Below, one piece after another: positions 1-6,353 of a stretch of 14,670 nt of DNA. Source of the stretch: Gammaproteobacteria bacterium (GTDB lineage: Bacteria > Pseudomonadota > Gammaproteobacteria > Chromatiales > Chromatiaceae). The position numbers were made by a program, and so were the translations under genes. Below the pieces are notes generated by a model. That model had not been told where the DNA came from. It saw only the letters and a list, made by a program, of their open reading frames with translations, and searched no databases. The stretch spans positions 1 to 14,670 of the forward strand of contig JAJRUY010000261.1 in the NCBI GenBank assembly GCA_024277555.1, read 5' to 3'. The first letter of the stretch is position 1. Each line of letters opens with the position of its first letter.

Positions 1-183
1 CGCTTCACGCAAGTCATCCTGCAGATCCAGAAAGCTCTCCTTGAACCAGTGCGGATGCTGAACCAGCTCCTTAAGGGGAATATCATCAAAAACCAGAGGA
101 TCTTCTTCCGCTGCGGCTGGTGCCGGGCCGTTCCACCAAAGTAGCACCGCCAAGGCGATAAAAAGAAGATCCGGGCGGAGCAT
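1..183 (-). CDS. N-terminus of an exported protein, possibly thioredoxin-fold (partial)
   Basis: The reading frame opens with ATG at 183 and leaves the window at base 1, so 61 residues are visible. Residues 1-26 look like a Sec signal peptide: a short basic start (MLRP), a hydrophobic core (LLFIALAVLLWW) and a small-residue end (PAPAAA). The mature part then reads DPLVFDDIPLKELVQHP followed by HWFKESFLDLQDDLREA. The last stretch resembles what I remember of the segment just before the CxxC motif in periplasmic SoxW/DsbC-like thioredoxin-fold proteins. The CxxC itself would lie outside the window, so this identification is inference. Its ATG shares one base with the cysQ stop (TAATG), which suggests co-translation with cysQ. 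The protein would act in the periplasm. Confidence 0.55.
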   Translation of the reverse strand, partial: MLRPDLLFIALAVLLWWNGPAPAAAEEDPLVFDDIPLKELVQHPHWFKESFLDLQDDLREA

Positions 184-971
184 TACAAACAGGCTTTCCA
201 GTCGATGGCGTCATCACCAAACACCAGAAAATGCGGATTCAACAGGGAATCTTTCTGGTTATAGCGCAACCTTTGCAGCTCGGTATCAGTCACCTGGCCA
301 CCGGCGGCTTCCACTACCGCCTGGGCAGCTGCGGTATCCCATTCGGAAGTGAGTCCCAGGCGCGGGTAGACATCCGCCTTTCCTTCCGCCACCAGGCACA
401 ATTTGAGGGAGCTGCCCATGCTGACAATTTCGTACTCCGGCAGCTGCTGCAAAAAATGCAGCAGGCTGTCTCCGGCATGAGAGCGGCTTCCTGCAACGCG
501 CACCGGAGTGGCGCAGGGACGCGTAACCTGAATTGGCGCCGGCTTGCCATGATTTTCCTGACGAAAGGCTCCACCAACAACATCCCCAAAGTAGCTAACG
601 CCGGTAACCGGCACATGCACCACACCGAGAACAGGAAAGCCCTGATCAATGAGCGCAATATTTACGGTAAATTCCCCGTTGCGTTTGACAAACTCACGGG
701 TGCCATCGAGAGGGTCAATCAGCCAGTAGCGTTTCCATTCCCGGCGTTCCGCATAGGGAATCGCTGCAGATTCTTCCGAGAGCACGGGAATCTCCGGTGT
801 GAGCTGCCTCAGGGCGTCCTCAATCAGCCGGTGCGAAGCCATGTCCGCCCGGGTGAGAGGAGAATGGTCTGCTTTTTCCTGCACCTCAAAATCCTGCGCA
901 TAGACTTGCAGTATGGCCTCACCCGCCTTCCGGGCAATCTGGTTGATGTGCTGGATGTCTGGTAATGTCAT
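183..971 (-). CDS. cysQ: 3'(2'),5'-bisphosphate nucleotidase CysQ
   Basis: This enzyme removes the 3'-phosphate of adenosine 3',5'-bisphosphate (PAP), the by-product of PAPS-dependent sulfate reduction and 4'-phosphopantetheine transfer. It belongs to the Mg2+-dependent, lithium-sensitive inositol monophosphatase superfamily. The 262-residue length is close to that of E. coli CysQ. The metal-site motifs are in order: LSEES at 64-68, DPLDGTREF at 86-94 with Asp86 and Asp89, and SEWDTAAAQ at 209-217 with Asp212. The long motif after DPLDGT (VKRNGEFTVNIAL) is typical of CysQ. I see no Shine-Dalgarno sequence before the ATG at 971. A TATAGT hexamer sits just upstream, so a leaderless start is possible. 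It is divergent from the yrfG-like gene, and its stop overlaps the start of the exported protein. Confidence 0.95.
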   Translation of the reverse strand: MTLPDIQHINQIARKAGEAILQVYAQDFEVQEKADHSPLTRADMASHRLIEDALRQLTPEIPVLSEESAAIPYAERREWKRYWLIDPLDGTREFVKRNGEFTVNIALIDQGFPVLGVVHVPVTGVSYFGDVVGGAFRQENHGKPAPIQVTRPCATPVRVAGSRSHAGDSLLHFLQQLPEYEIVSMGSSLKLCLVAEGKADVYPRLGLTSEWDTAAAQAVVEAAGGQVTDTELQRLRYNQKDSLLNPHFLVFGDDAIDWKACL

Positions 972-975
972 GGAT

Positions 976-981
976 ACTATA
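976..981 (-). promoter_or_regulatory. Possible -10 box for a leaderless cysQ transcript
   Basis: On the minus strand the hexamer TATAGT lies four bases before the cysQ ATG (971). A start site 6-7 bases after a -10 box would fall on or next to the A of the ATG, giving a leaderless or near-leaderless mRNA. This fits the lack of a ribosome binding site. I see no good -35 box at the usual distance, so the call is weak. Confidence 0.25.
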
Positions 982-1053
982 TTCTCATGTATGGTAAATC
1001 ACAGGCTACAAAGGCCGCAGACGAAGTGCAAATGCTTTTTTATGGAGAATTAC

Positions 1054-1716
1054 ATGTTTGACTGGGCGCAGATCGACACCGTATTGCTGGATATGGACGG
1101 CACACTGCTGGATCTGCATTTTGATAACCATTTCTGGCTGGAATATGTGCCTCAGCGTTACGCCAGGCAACATGGATTAAGCCTGGCGGCGGCAACGGAA
1201 GAACTGCTGCAACGCTACAAAAAGGTGGAAGGAACCCTGAATTGGTATTGCGTGGACTACTGGAGCCAGGAACTGGGGCTGGATATTCCCCTGCTGAAAA
1301 CAGAAGTGGAGCATTTGATTGCGGTACATCCCCATGTGATGGATTTTCTGCAATGCCTCGAGGACAAGGGAAAATCCCGCATACTGGTGACCAACGCCCA
1401 TCAGAAAGCGCTGCAACTGAAGATGAGTAAAACCCGTCTGGGAGGGCATCTGGATCAGGTAATCAGCGCCCATGACATTGGCTTGCCAAAAGAGAACCCC
1501 GCTTTCTGGGGGCGTTTGCAGCAAGTGGTGAATTATTTACCCGAGCACACCCTGTTCATCGATGACAGCCTGCCGGTGCTTCGTTCCGCTCACAGCTTTG
1601 GTATAGCGCATCTATTGTGCATGCTGCAGCCGGATGCGAAACAGCCTGCGCGGGATATTCAGGAATTCAGGGCATTGATGCATTTTGAGCCACTGCTGCG
1701 CGACCTTGGTTGCTGA
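1054..1716 (+). CDS. yrfG: HAD-superfamily GMP/IMP nucleotidase (YrfG-like)
   Basis: This is a cytosolic haloacid-dehalogenase-type phosphatase of the YrfG family, whose E. coli member dephosphorylates purine mononucleotides such as GMP and IMP. The HAD motifs are complete: DMDGT at 13-17 (nucleophile Asp13, acid/base Asp15), LVTNAH with Thr113, the KENPAFW lysine at 146, and FIDDS with Asp170/Asp171. I chose the ATG at 1054 because GGAG lies six bases upstream and the 220-residue product then matches the family length of about 222. ATG 1042 would add only four residues, and upstream in-frame starts would run into the divergent cysQ. The gene ends five bases from the stop of the convergent GGDEF/EAL gene. 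In many gammaproteobacteria nudE lies between cysQ and this gene, and here it is absent. Confidence 0.88.
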   Translation: MFDWAQIDTVLLDMDGTLLDLHFDNHFWLEYVPQRYARQHGLSLAAATEELLQRYKKVEGTLNWYCVDYWSQELGLDIPLLKTEVEHLIAVHPHVMDFLQCLEDKGKSRILVTNAHQKALQLKMSKTRLGGHLDQVISAHDIGLPKENPAFWGRLQQVVNYLPEHTLFIDDSLPVLRSAHSFGIAHLLCMLQPDAKQPARDIQEFRALMHFEPLLRDLGC

Positions 1717-1721
1717 CCTGA

Positions 1722-4283
1722 TCAAGTCTCCACCGTTTGCAGAAACACCATCAATTCGTCCATCGGCAGGGGCTTGCTGATAACAAACCCCTGCAGGCAG
1801 TCGCAACCAATGCTCACCAGGTAGTTTCTCTGGACTTCGGTTTCCACCCCTTCTGCAACCACTTTCATGCCAAAGCTGTGGGCAAGCTGGGTGATCGCCT
1901 TGACCAGAATCGCATCATCTTCATCAGAAGAAATATCCCTTACGAACTCCCGGTCGATCTTGATGCTGTCAAACGGGTAGGTGCGCAAATGATTGAGTGA
2001 GGACTGCCCGGTGCCGAAATCATCCAGCACCAGCGGTATTCCCAGCTGGCGCAACTCGCTGAACAGGGCGCGTGCGGTGGTGATATCCTCAAGCAGGGTG
2101 TCTTCCGTGATTTCCAGAATGATGCGAGAAGGAAATCTCAGCTGACGCAATGTTGTTATGACACTACTGTGCCGGGTCGGATCACGCAATGCCCCGGGAG
2201 CCAGGTTAATGGAAACCCGCAGCTGTATACCGTACTCAACCTGGACCGCAGACTGCAACTGATCGACCTGGGAAAACAGATGCTTTGTAAGCTTTTTGCT
2301 CAAATCCAGGTTCTGGCTTTTCATCGTCTCCATGAACTCTGCCGGATACCTCAATGGTTCATCTTCCGGTTGCCAGCGCATCAACGCTTCCACGGCGATG
2401 AGCTTGCCGGTATCCGCCTCTACTATGGGTTGATAGTGGAAAATAAATTCCTTTTTCAGCACTGCATCACGTAAGCGATGCTCCAGATCAAGCTGACGGC
2501 TGACACGCTGTAACAACTCGCTGGAAAAAAAGTAGTAGTTGTTTTTTCCGCGTCGCTTTGCTTCATACATGGCAGCATCCGCATCACGCAGAAGATCTTC
2601 AGGCTGATTGTCGTCATACGGAGCAATGGAAATGCCGATGGAAGCGGAAATATGGTACTCCTGACTGCCGATTTCCAACGGCGCCTGCAGCTCTTTGAGG
2701 ATTTTCTGCGCAACATTTCTGGCGAAAGCCTTTTGTCCGATATCTTCCAGCAGGATGGCGAACTCATCCCCTCCCAGGCGGGCAACGGTGTCTGAATTGC
2801 GTATCACCTTCTGCAGGCGTCCAGCCACATTCACCAGCAATTCATCTCCGGCAAAATGCCCAAGGGCATCATTGATTTTTTTAAAGTTGTCAAGATCCAG
2901 AAACAGCAGCGCAACCATCTTGTTGTGCCGGTGGGCGATGCTCAGAGCATGCTCCAGGCGATCCATGAATAACAGGCGGTTAGGCAGCTGGGTAAGGGGA
3001 TCATGATGTGCCAGATGATCCAGCCCCTGCTGCCGCTTCCAAACCTGGCGGCGCATTTCACTGAAAGCCTCCACCAGATCCTGCGTCTCTGCCAGTTTTG
3101 GCCGGGGAATAACAACATCACTGTTGCCGTTGGCTTCCTCACGCAGGGCATGAGCCGTTTCTGCAATAGGTTTTATCACCCATATCTTCAGATAGATGTA
3201 GGTAAATAAAATCCAGAAAATGCCGAGGATGGTAAGCACAAAAATCGTCTGGCTCAGGCGTGAGGCAATATTGGTCAACCCGGTGATATCATCAGCTGTC
3301 TGCCGAAAAAGACTGTCCTGCAGCTGTTGCAAATCAGCCTGCATCTGCTGTATCCGGGGTTGCAGGGAAGTCTTGTACAGATACATATCTTCCCGCCACC
3401 GATCAGAATGCAGGTTGCTCAGTAAATCCCCATAGTACTGATCCCATTCCTCCACGTTTGCCCGCAAGCGCGGCCAGACATCCTCGGTCAATTGCAACGA
3501 CGCAGGTGCGCGGGCTTTCTGCAATTGTGTCAATTGCTGTTGCATCTGCCCCAGGTATTTTTTTATGTTTTTGGAGTTGCTCTCTATGCCCACCACAGGG
3601 TTGTCCGAGAACACACTGAAACGATTTGCCACCAACAAGTGAAACTCAGACAGCAATTGCACCCAGGTATGGCGCGCCTGATACACCAGATGGGCAAAGC
3701 GATTCAAGTTTTTATTCTGCGCCACCTGAGAGGCGACATTGTCCAGGGCATTCAGAACCGCCCTGGATTTGGGCTGCATGGTGTAGATTCCCGGGAAACG
3801 CAGGACATTGTTGCTGGAAATATGCAGAAACGTGGCAATATCCGTCTTGAAACCTGTCACCCGGGCCAGGGGAACAAGTTCCTTCAGAAGCGGTTCCTCA
3901 TGGCTTAATACCTGGATATTCCCAGCCAGCTCTTCAAGGTGCTTTTCCAGGGTCTGGATCAGGAGCTGAAGCTGGCTGCCGGGCTGGGTTCCCGGCTCGA
4001 TAAGCTGATTCCCCAGCCAGTCCTGGATTTCCTGCAGTTCCTGCAGCAGGTTTCCGGTTTCTTTCTCTGCCAGGGCACGAACAGCAAAACGATTGATCTG
4101 CTCTTCCGAAGTGCGGCTGACATAATGCTGCCCCACCCAGGCAGACGCTATCAGCACTACGATCAGAACGAGCGCCATGTAGAGATATTGTCCCTGGTAG
4201 GAGGCGAGGGTTGGCAATCGCCATCGATACTCTCGATTCCCGGTCATACTTTTCCTTCCTTCCTGGATTTCCTTCCCAGACAT
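1722..4283 (-). CDS. Membrane GGDEF/EAL cyclic-di-GMP enzyme
   Basis: This is an inner-membrane protein of 853 residues that should make and/or degrade cyclic-di-GMP. Transmembrane helices lie near 33-51 and 346-368. They enclose a periplasmic region of about 290 residues that is rich in Gln and Leu, has coiled-coil-like stretches (for example 310-328), and that I cannot assign to a named sensor family. A HAMP-like linker follows, about 369-420. The GGDEF motif is intact at 504-508, with a canonical RxxD inhibitory site (Arg495-Asp498) five residues before it. The EAL domain starts at Glu632 and keeps every catalytic position I can map: Asn693, Glu724, Glu727, Asp754, Asp755, Lys775, Glu811 and Gln831. 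Both activities therefore look possible. The ATG at 4283 shares a base with the rhlB stop. An in-frame ATG at 4247 (841 residues) has a better AAGGA site five bases upstream, so either start may be used. Confidence 0.93.
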   Translation of the reverse strand: MSGKEIQEGRKSMTGNREYRWRLPTLASYQGQYLYMALVLIVVLIASAWVGQHYVSRTSEEQINRFAVRALAEKETGNLLQELQEIQDWLGNQLIEPGTQPGSQLQLLIQTLEKHLEELAGNIQVLSHEEPLLKELVPLARVTGFKTDIATFLHISSNNVLRFPGIYTMQPKSRAVLNALDNVASQVAQNKNLNRFAHLVYQARHTWVQLLSEFHLLVANRFSVFSDNPVVGIESNSKNIKKYLGQMQQQLTQLQKARAPASLQLTEDVWPRLRANVEEWDQYYGDLLSNLHSDRWREDMYLYKTSLQPRIQQMQADLQQLQDSLFRQTADDITGLTNIASRLSQTIFVLTILGIFWILFTYIYLKIWVIKPIAETAHALREEANGNSDVVIPRPKLAETQDLVEAFSEMRRQVWKRQQGLDHLAHHDPLTQLPNRLLFMDRLEHALSIAHRHNKMVALLFLDLDNFKKINDALGHFAGDELLVNVAGRLQKVIRNSDTVARLGGDEFAILLEDIGQKAFARNVAQKILKELQAPLEIGSQEYHISASIGISIAPYDDNQPEDLLRDADAAMYEAKRRGKNNYYFFSSELLQRVSRQLDLEHRLRDAVLKKEFIFHYQPIVEADTGKLIAVEALMRWQPEDEPLRYPAEFMETMKSQNLDLSKKLTKHLFSQVDQLQSAVQVEYGIQLRVSINLAPGALRDPTRHSSVITTLRQLRFPSRIILEITEDTLLEDITTARALFSELRQLGIPLVLDDFGTGQSSLNHLRTYPFDSIKIDREFVRDISSDEDDAILVKAITQLAHSFGMKVVAEGVETEVQRNYLVSIGCDCLQGFVISKPLPMDELMVFLQTVET

Positions 4284-5575
4284 TATCCTTGTCGACGCTT
4301 CCTTGCATGCTGGTCTCGGCCACCGTTTCTTCCCCTGGAACCATGACCATGGTTATGCCGCGGCTTGCGCGGGATACGGATACGGCTGGAAGGATCCACC
4401 TCTGCCAGCAACTCTCCAGGGACAGAGGTCATGGGAATGCTGTGACCGATATAGGCCTCGACTTCCGGCAGCGAGAATGCATGAGTTTCGCAGGCAAAGC
4501 TGATCGCGCTCCCAGCAGCGCCAGCCCGACCGGTGCGGCCGATTCGATGCACATAATCTTCGGCATCTTCCGGCAGGTCATAGTTTACGACATGGGTCAC
4601 ATCAGGAATATGCAGCCCCCGCGCAGCCACATCCGTAGCCACCAGCACATCCAGACCACCTTCCGTAAACTTCTTCAACAGGCTCGTGCGCTTTTTCTGC
4701 GGCACATCGCCAGACAGCACAGCCGCATCTATGCCGTTGCCCTGCAGAAACCCCCAGACTTCATCAGCAGCGCGTTTGGTATTGACGAAGACGATGGTTC
4801 TGGCATTTTTCCACTGCCGCAACAAGCCGATGAGCAAGGGTATTTTTTCATCATTGGCGGTCATGAACCCCTGCTCATCGATACGGTCGGCAGTAACCTT
4901 GTCCGGCTCGACCTCGATGGCTCTGGGGTTGTTCATGTGCTCGTAGGCAAGCTCCTTGACCCGGAAAGACAAGGTGGCCGAAAACAGCATGCCCAAGCGC
5001 TTGTCTGGCGGAGGACAGCGGTGCAGCAGAAAACGGATATCCTTGATAAACCCGAGATCAAACATGCGATCCGCTTCATCCAGCACCACCACCTGGATCT
5101 CTTTCAGGTCATAGATTTTCTGCTTGAAGTAATCAATAAGACGCCCGGGAGTGCCGATGAGTATATCCACGCCCTCCTTGACCGCATTGCGTTGGGATTC
5201 ATAGCCGGTACCTCCATATACCACCCGCACTTTCTGCCCCGTATGCCCGGCCAGAACCTTCGCATCCTTCTCGATCTGGATTGCCAGCTCACGGGTAGGC
5301 GCAATCATCAATGCCCTGGGCTGGTTGGGGCGCCGTTTTTCCGACGGCGGATGCTGTTCCAGACGGTGCAGCGCCGCCAACAGGAATGCGGCGGTTTTTC
5401 CGGTGCCGGTCTGCGCCTGACCAGCCACATCCTCTCCAGCCAAGGCCGGGGGAAGGGTTGCCGCCTGTATCGGGGTGCAATACACAAAGCCTGCATCCTT
5501 GACACCTGCAAGTATGGCTTCTGACAAACCAAAGCTGTCAAAACGTATGTTTGTAAGGTGTTTTTCTTCATTCAT
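4283..5575 (-). CDS. rhlB: DEAD-box ATP-dependent RNA helicase RhlB
   Basis: RhlB unwinds structured RNA and, in Enterobacteria, is the helicase of the RNase E degradosome. The 430-residue product aligns by eye along its whole length with E. coli RhlB (421 residues). It has the Q-motif region with CTPIQ at 33-37, the Walker A AQTGTGKT at 54-61, APTREL, DEADRMFDLGFIKDIR from 166, SAT at 199-201, VATDVAARGLHIP, and HRIGRTGR at 343-350. The phrase ETYIGHSIP-type (here EAYIGHSIP) is characteristic of RhlB. A basic Arg/Lys/Gly/His-rich tail covers about 398-430 and should bind RNA. I chose ATG 5575. An in-frame TTG at 5596 is possible, but neither start has a clear ribosome binding site. The gene is divergent from trxA, as in E. 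coli. Confidence 0.95.
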   Translation of the reverse strand: MNEEKHLTNIRFDSFGLSEAILAGVKDAGFVYCTPIQAATLPPALAGEDVAGQAQTGTGKTAAFLLAALHRLEQHPPSEKRRPNQPRALMIAPTRELAIQIEKDAKVLAGHTGQKVRVVYGGTGYESQRNAVKEGVDILIGTPGRLIDYFKQKIYDLKEIQVVVLDEADRMFDLGFIKDIRFLLHRCPPPDKRLGMLFSATLSFRVKELAYEHMNNPRAIEVEPDKVTADRIDEQGFMTANDEKIPLLIGLLRQWKNARTIVFVNTKRAADEVWGFLQGNGIDAAVLSGDVPQKKRTSLLKKFTEGGLDVLVATDVAARGLHIPDVTHVVNYDLPEDAEDYVHRIGRTGRAGAAGSAISFACETHAFSLPEVEAYIGHSIPMTSVPGELLAEVDPSSRIRIPRKPRHNHGHGSRGRNGGRDQHARKRRQG

Positions 5576-5653
5576 AGGGGAGAAAGGATACCGCAAACAG
5601 AGTTTTTCTGTAGATCAGGATGTCTCAAATGCAATAAAAACTTGAAAAACATA

Positions 5654-5684
5654 CCCCAGTCAGGGCAAAATCCACAGACAGGGG
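5654..5684. repeat. Imperfect inverted repeat in the rhlB-trxA gap
   Basis: CCCCAGTC at 5654-5661 and GACAGGGG at 5677-5684 pair over seven of eight positions, with a central A-A mismatch, around a 15-base loop. It lies between the divergent rhlB and trxA starts, about 80 bases upstream of rhlB. It has no T-run, so I do not call it a terminator. It could be an operator or a chance repeat. The rest of the 277-base gap (5576-5852) holds the trxA promoter candidate and leader hairpin, and no recognisable gene. Confidence 0.35.
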
Positions 5685-5745
5685 CGTTTCAGACCAGGTT
5701 CTTTGGCATAAAACAAGCCAAAGGAGTAACCTGCATCTTCAATCT

Positions 5746-5774
5746 TTGACGTTTTTACAATACGCATATTGAAT
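5746..5774 (+). promoter_or_regulatory. Candidate sigma-70-type promoter for trxA
   Basis: TTGACG at 5746-5751 matches the -35 consensus at five of six positions. With a 17-base spacer the -10 would be TTGAAT at 5769-5774, matching four of six. The start site would then be near 5781, giving a leader of about 70 bases before the trxA GTG. The leader contains the hairpin at 5792-5811. The -10 is weak, so the assignment is tentative. Confidence 0.35.
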
Positions 5775-5791
5775 CCATATCCAAGTTAAAG

Positions 5792-5811
5792 CATCGTTGC
5801 TTCAGACGATG
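5792..5811 (+). other. Stem-loop in the trxA leader
   Basis: CATCGT at 5792-5797 and ACGATG at 5806-5811 form a perfect six-base-pair stem around TGCTTCAG. A flanking G-T wobble can extend it by one pair. It ends about 40 bases before the trxA start and would lie in the 5' untranslated RNA if the promoter at 5746 is used. No T-run follows. It may protect the mRNA end or be a protein-binding site; the sequence does not decide. Confidence 0.4.
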
Positions 5812-5852
5812 TGAATATCTTATTTTCATTTATTTTTCCGGAGAAATAGTCA

Positions 5853-6179
5853 GTGAGTGACAAAATCGTTCAATTGGCGGACGACACTTTCGAACAGGAA
5901 GTGCTGAAGGCAGAAGTGCCCGTACTGGTAGATTACTGGGCAGAGTGGTGTGGCCCCTGCAAAATGATTGCGCCGGTGCTGGACGAAATCGCCAGCGAGT
6001 ACCAGGGCAAGCTGAAAATCGCCAAGCTGAACATCGATGACAATCCTGATACCCCGCCTGCATATGGCATTCGGGGCATCCCGACATTGATGTTGTTCAA
6101 AAACGGTGAAATTGAAGCCACCAAGGTGGGAGCAGTATCCAAGTCCCAGCTTACCGCCTTCATCGACAGCAATCTCTGA
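5853..6179 (+). CDS. trxA: Thioredoxin 1 (TrxA)
   Basis: This is the cytosolic disulfide reductase that supplies electrons to ribonucleotide reductase, PAPS reductase and methionine sulfoxide reductase. At 108 residues it is the standard length. The active site is WCGPCK, with Cys33 and Cys36, the buried aspartate is at Asp27, and the cis-proline is in GIPTLMLF (Pro77). The start is GTG, preceded nine bases upstream by GGAG in CCGGAG, and the protein begins MSDKIVQL as expected for the family. It is divergent from rhlB and 148 bases before rho, the E. coli order. The segment NPDTPPAYGIRGIP matches the usual thioredoxin fold around the cis-proline loop, so nothing appears missing. Confidence 0.97.
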   Translation: MSDKIVQLADDTFEQEVLKAEVPVLVDYWAEWCGPCKMIAPVLDEIASEYQGKLKIAKLNIDDNPDTPPAYGIRGIPTLMLFKNGEIEATKVGAVSKSQLTAFIDSNL

Positions 6180-6188
6180 ATTTCCAGC

Positions 6189-6215
6189 GTGTCATGGTGA
6201 TACCCGCCATGGCGC
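6189..6215 (+). other. Stem-loop just after trxA
   Basis: GTGTCATGG at 6189-6197 pairs with CCATGGCGC at 6207-6215 over nine positions as RNA, two of them G-U wobbles, around a nine-base loop. It starts 9 bases after the trxA stop. There is no T-run behind it, so it is unlikely to be a classical intrinsic terminator. It would give the trxA mRNA a structured 3' end or mark the boundary of the rho leader. Confidence 0.4.
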
Positions 6216-6264
6216 TCAACACTATCAAATTTCAGTCGCTACATCGTTGCAAAATTCCTTATCC

Positions 6265-6300
6265 CCCGGCAATTCACTGACCGGGAACTTTTAACTTTCT
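6265..6300 (+). terminator. Weak terminator-like hairpin in the rho leader
   Basis: CCCGG at 6265-6269 and CCGGG at 6281-6285 form a five-base-pair GC stem with an 11-base loop. It is followed by a T-rich but interrupted stretch (6289-6303). The stem is short and the T-run imperfect, so efficiency as an intrinsic terminator is doubtful. Its place between trxA and rho suggests a pause site in the leader. Confidence 0.25.
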
Positions 6301-6353
6301 TTTCTCAACCCTTCAAATCAAATACCCATGAATCTTAACGATCTCAAACAAAT
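6286..6353 (+). promoter_or_regulatory. G-depleted, C-containing rho leader, candidate rut site
   Basis: From 6286 to 6329 there is no G at all on the plus strand. From 6286 to 6353, into the first rho codons, I count 18 C and only 2 G. Rho binds unstructured RNA with C well above G, and in E. coli rho is autoregulated by Rho-dependent termination in its leader. A C-over-G bubble exactly here fits the same feedback. The rho ATG at 6328 has no Shine-Dalgarno sequence in this pyrimidine-rich tract, so the tract probably also serves for translation initiation. Function is inferred. Confidence 0.5.

Noticed and set aside
231..965. 244-residue open frame on the plus strand opposite cysQ
   Set aside because: cysQ motifs are complete on the minus strand, and the plus-strand product has no coherent domain pattern.
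4211..5524. 437-residue open frame on the plus strand opposite rhlB
   Set aside because: The rhlB reading frame carries every DEAD-box motif. The opposite frame has no recognisable family and no ribosome binding site.
6180..6327. Small leader peptide gene (rhoL-like) before rho
   Set aside because: I found no start codon with a ribosome site followed by a convincing short frame in this 148-base gap.
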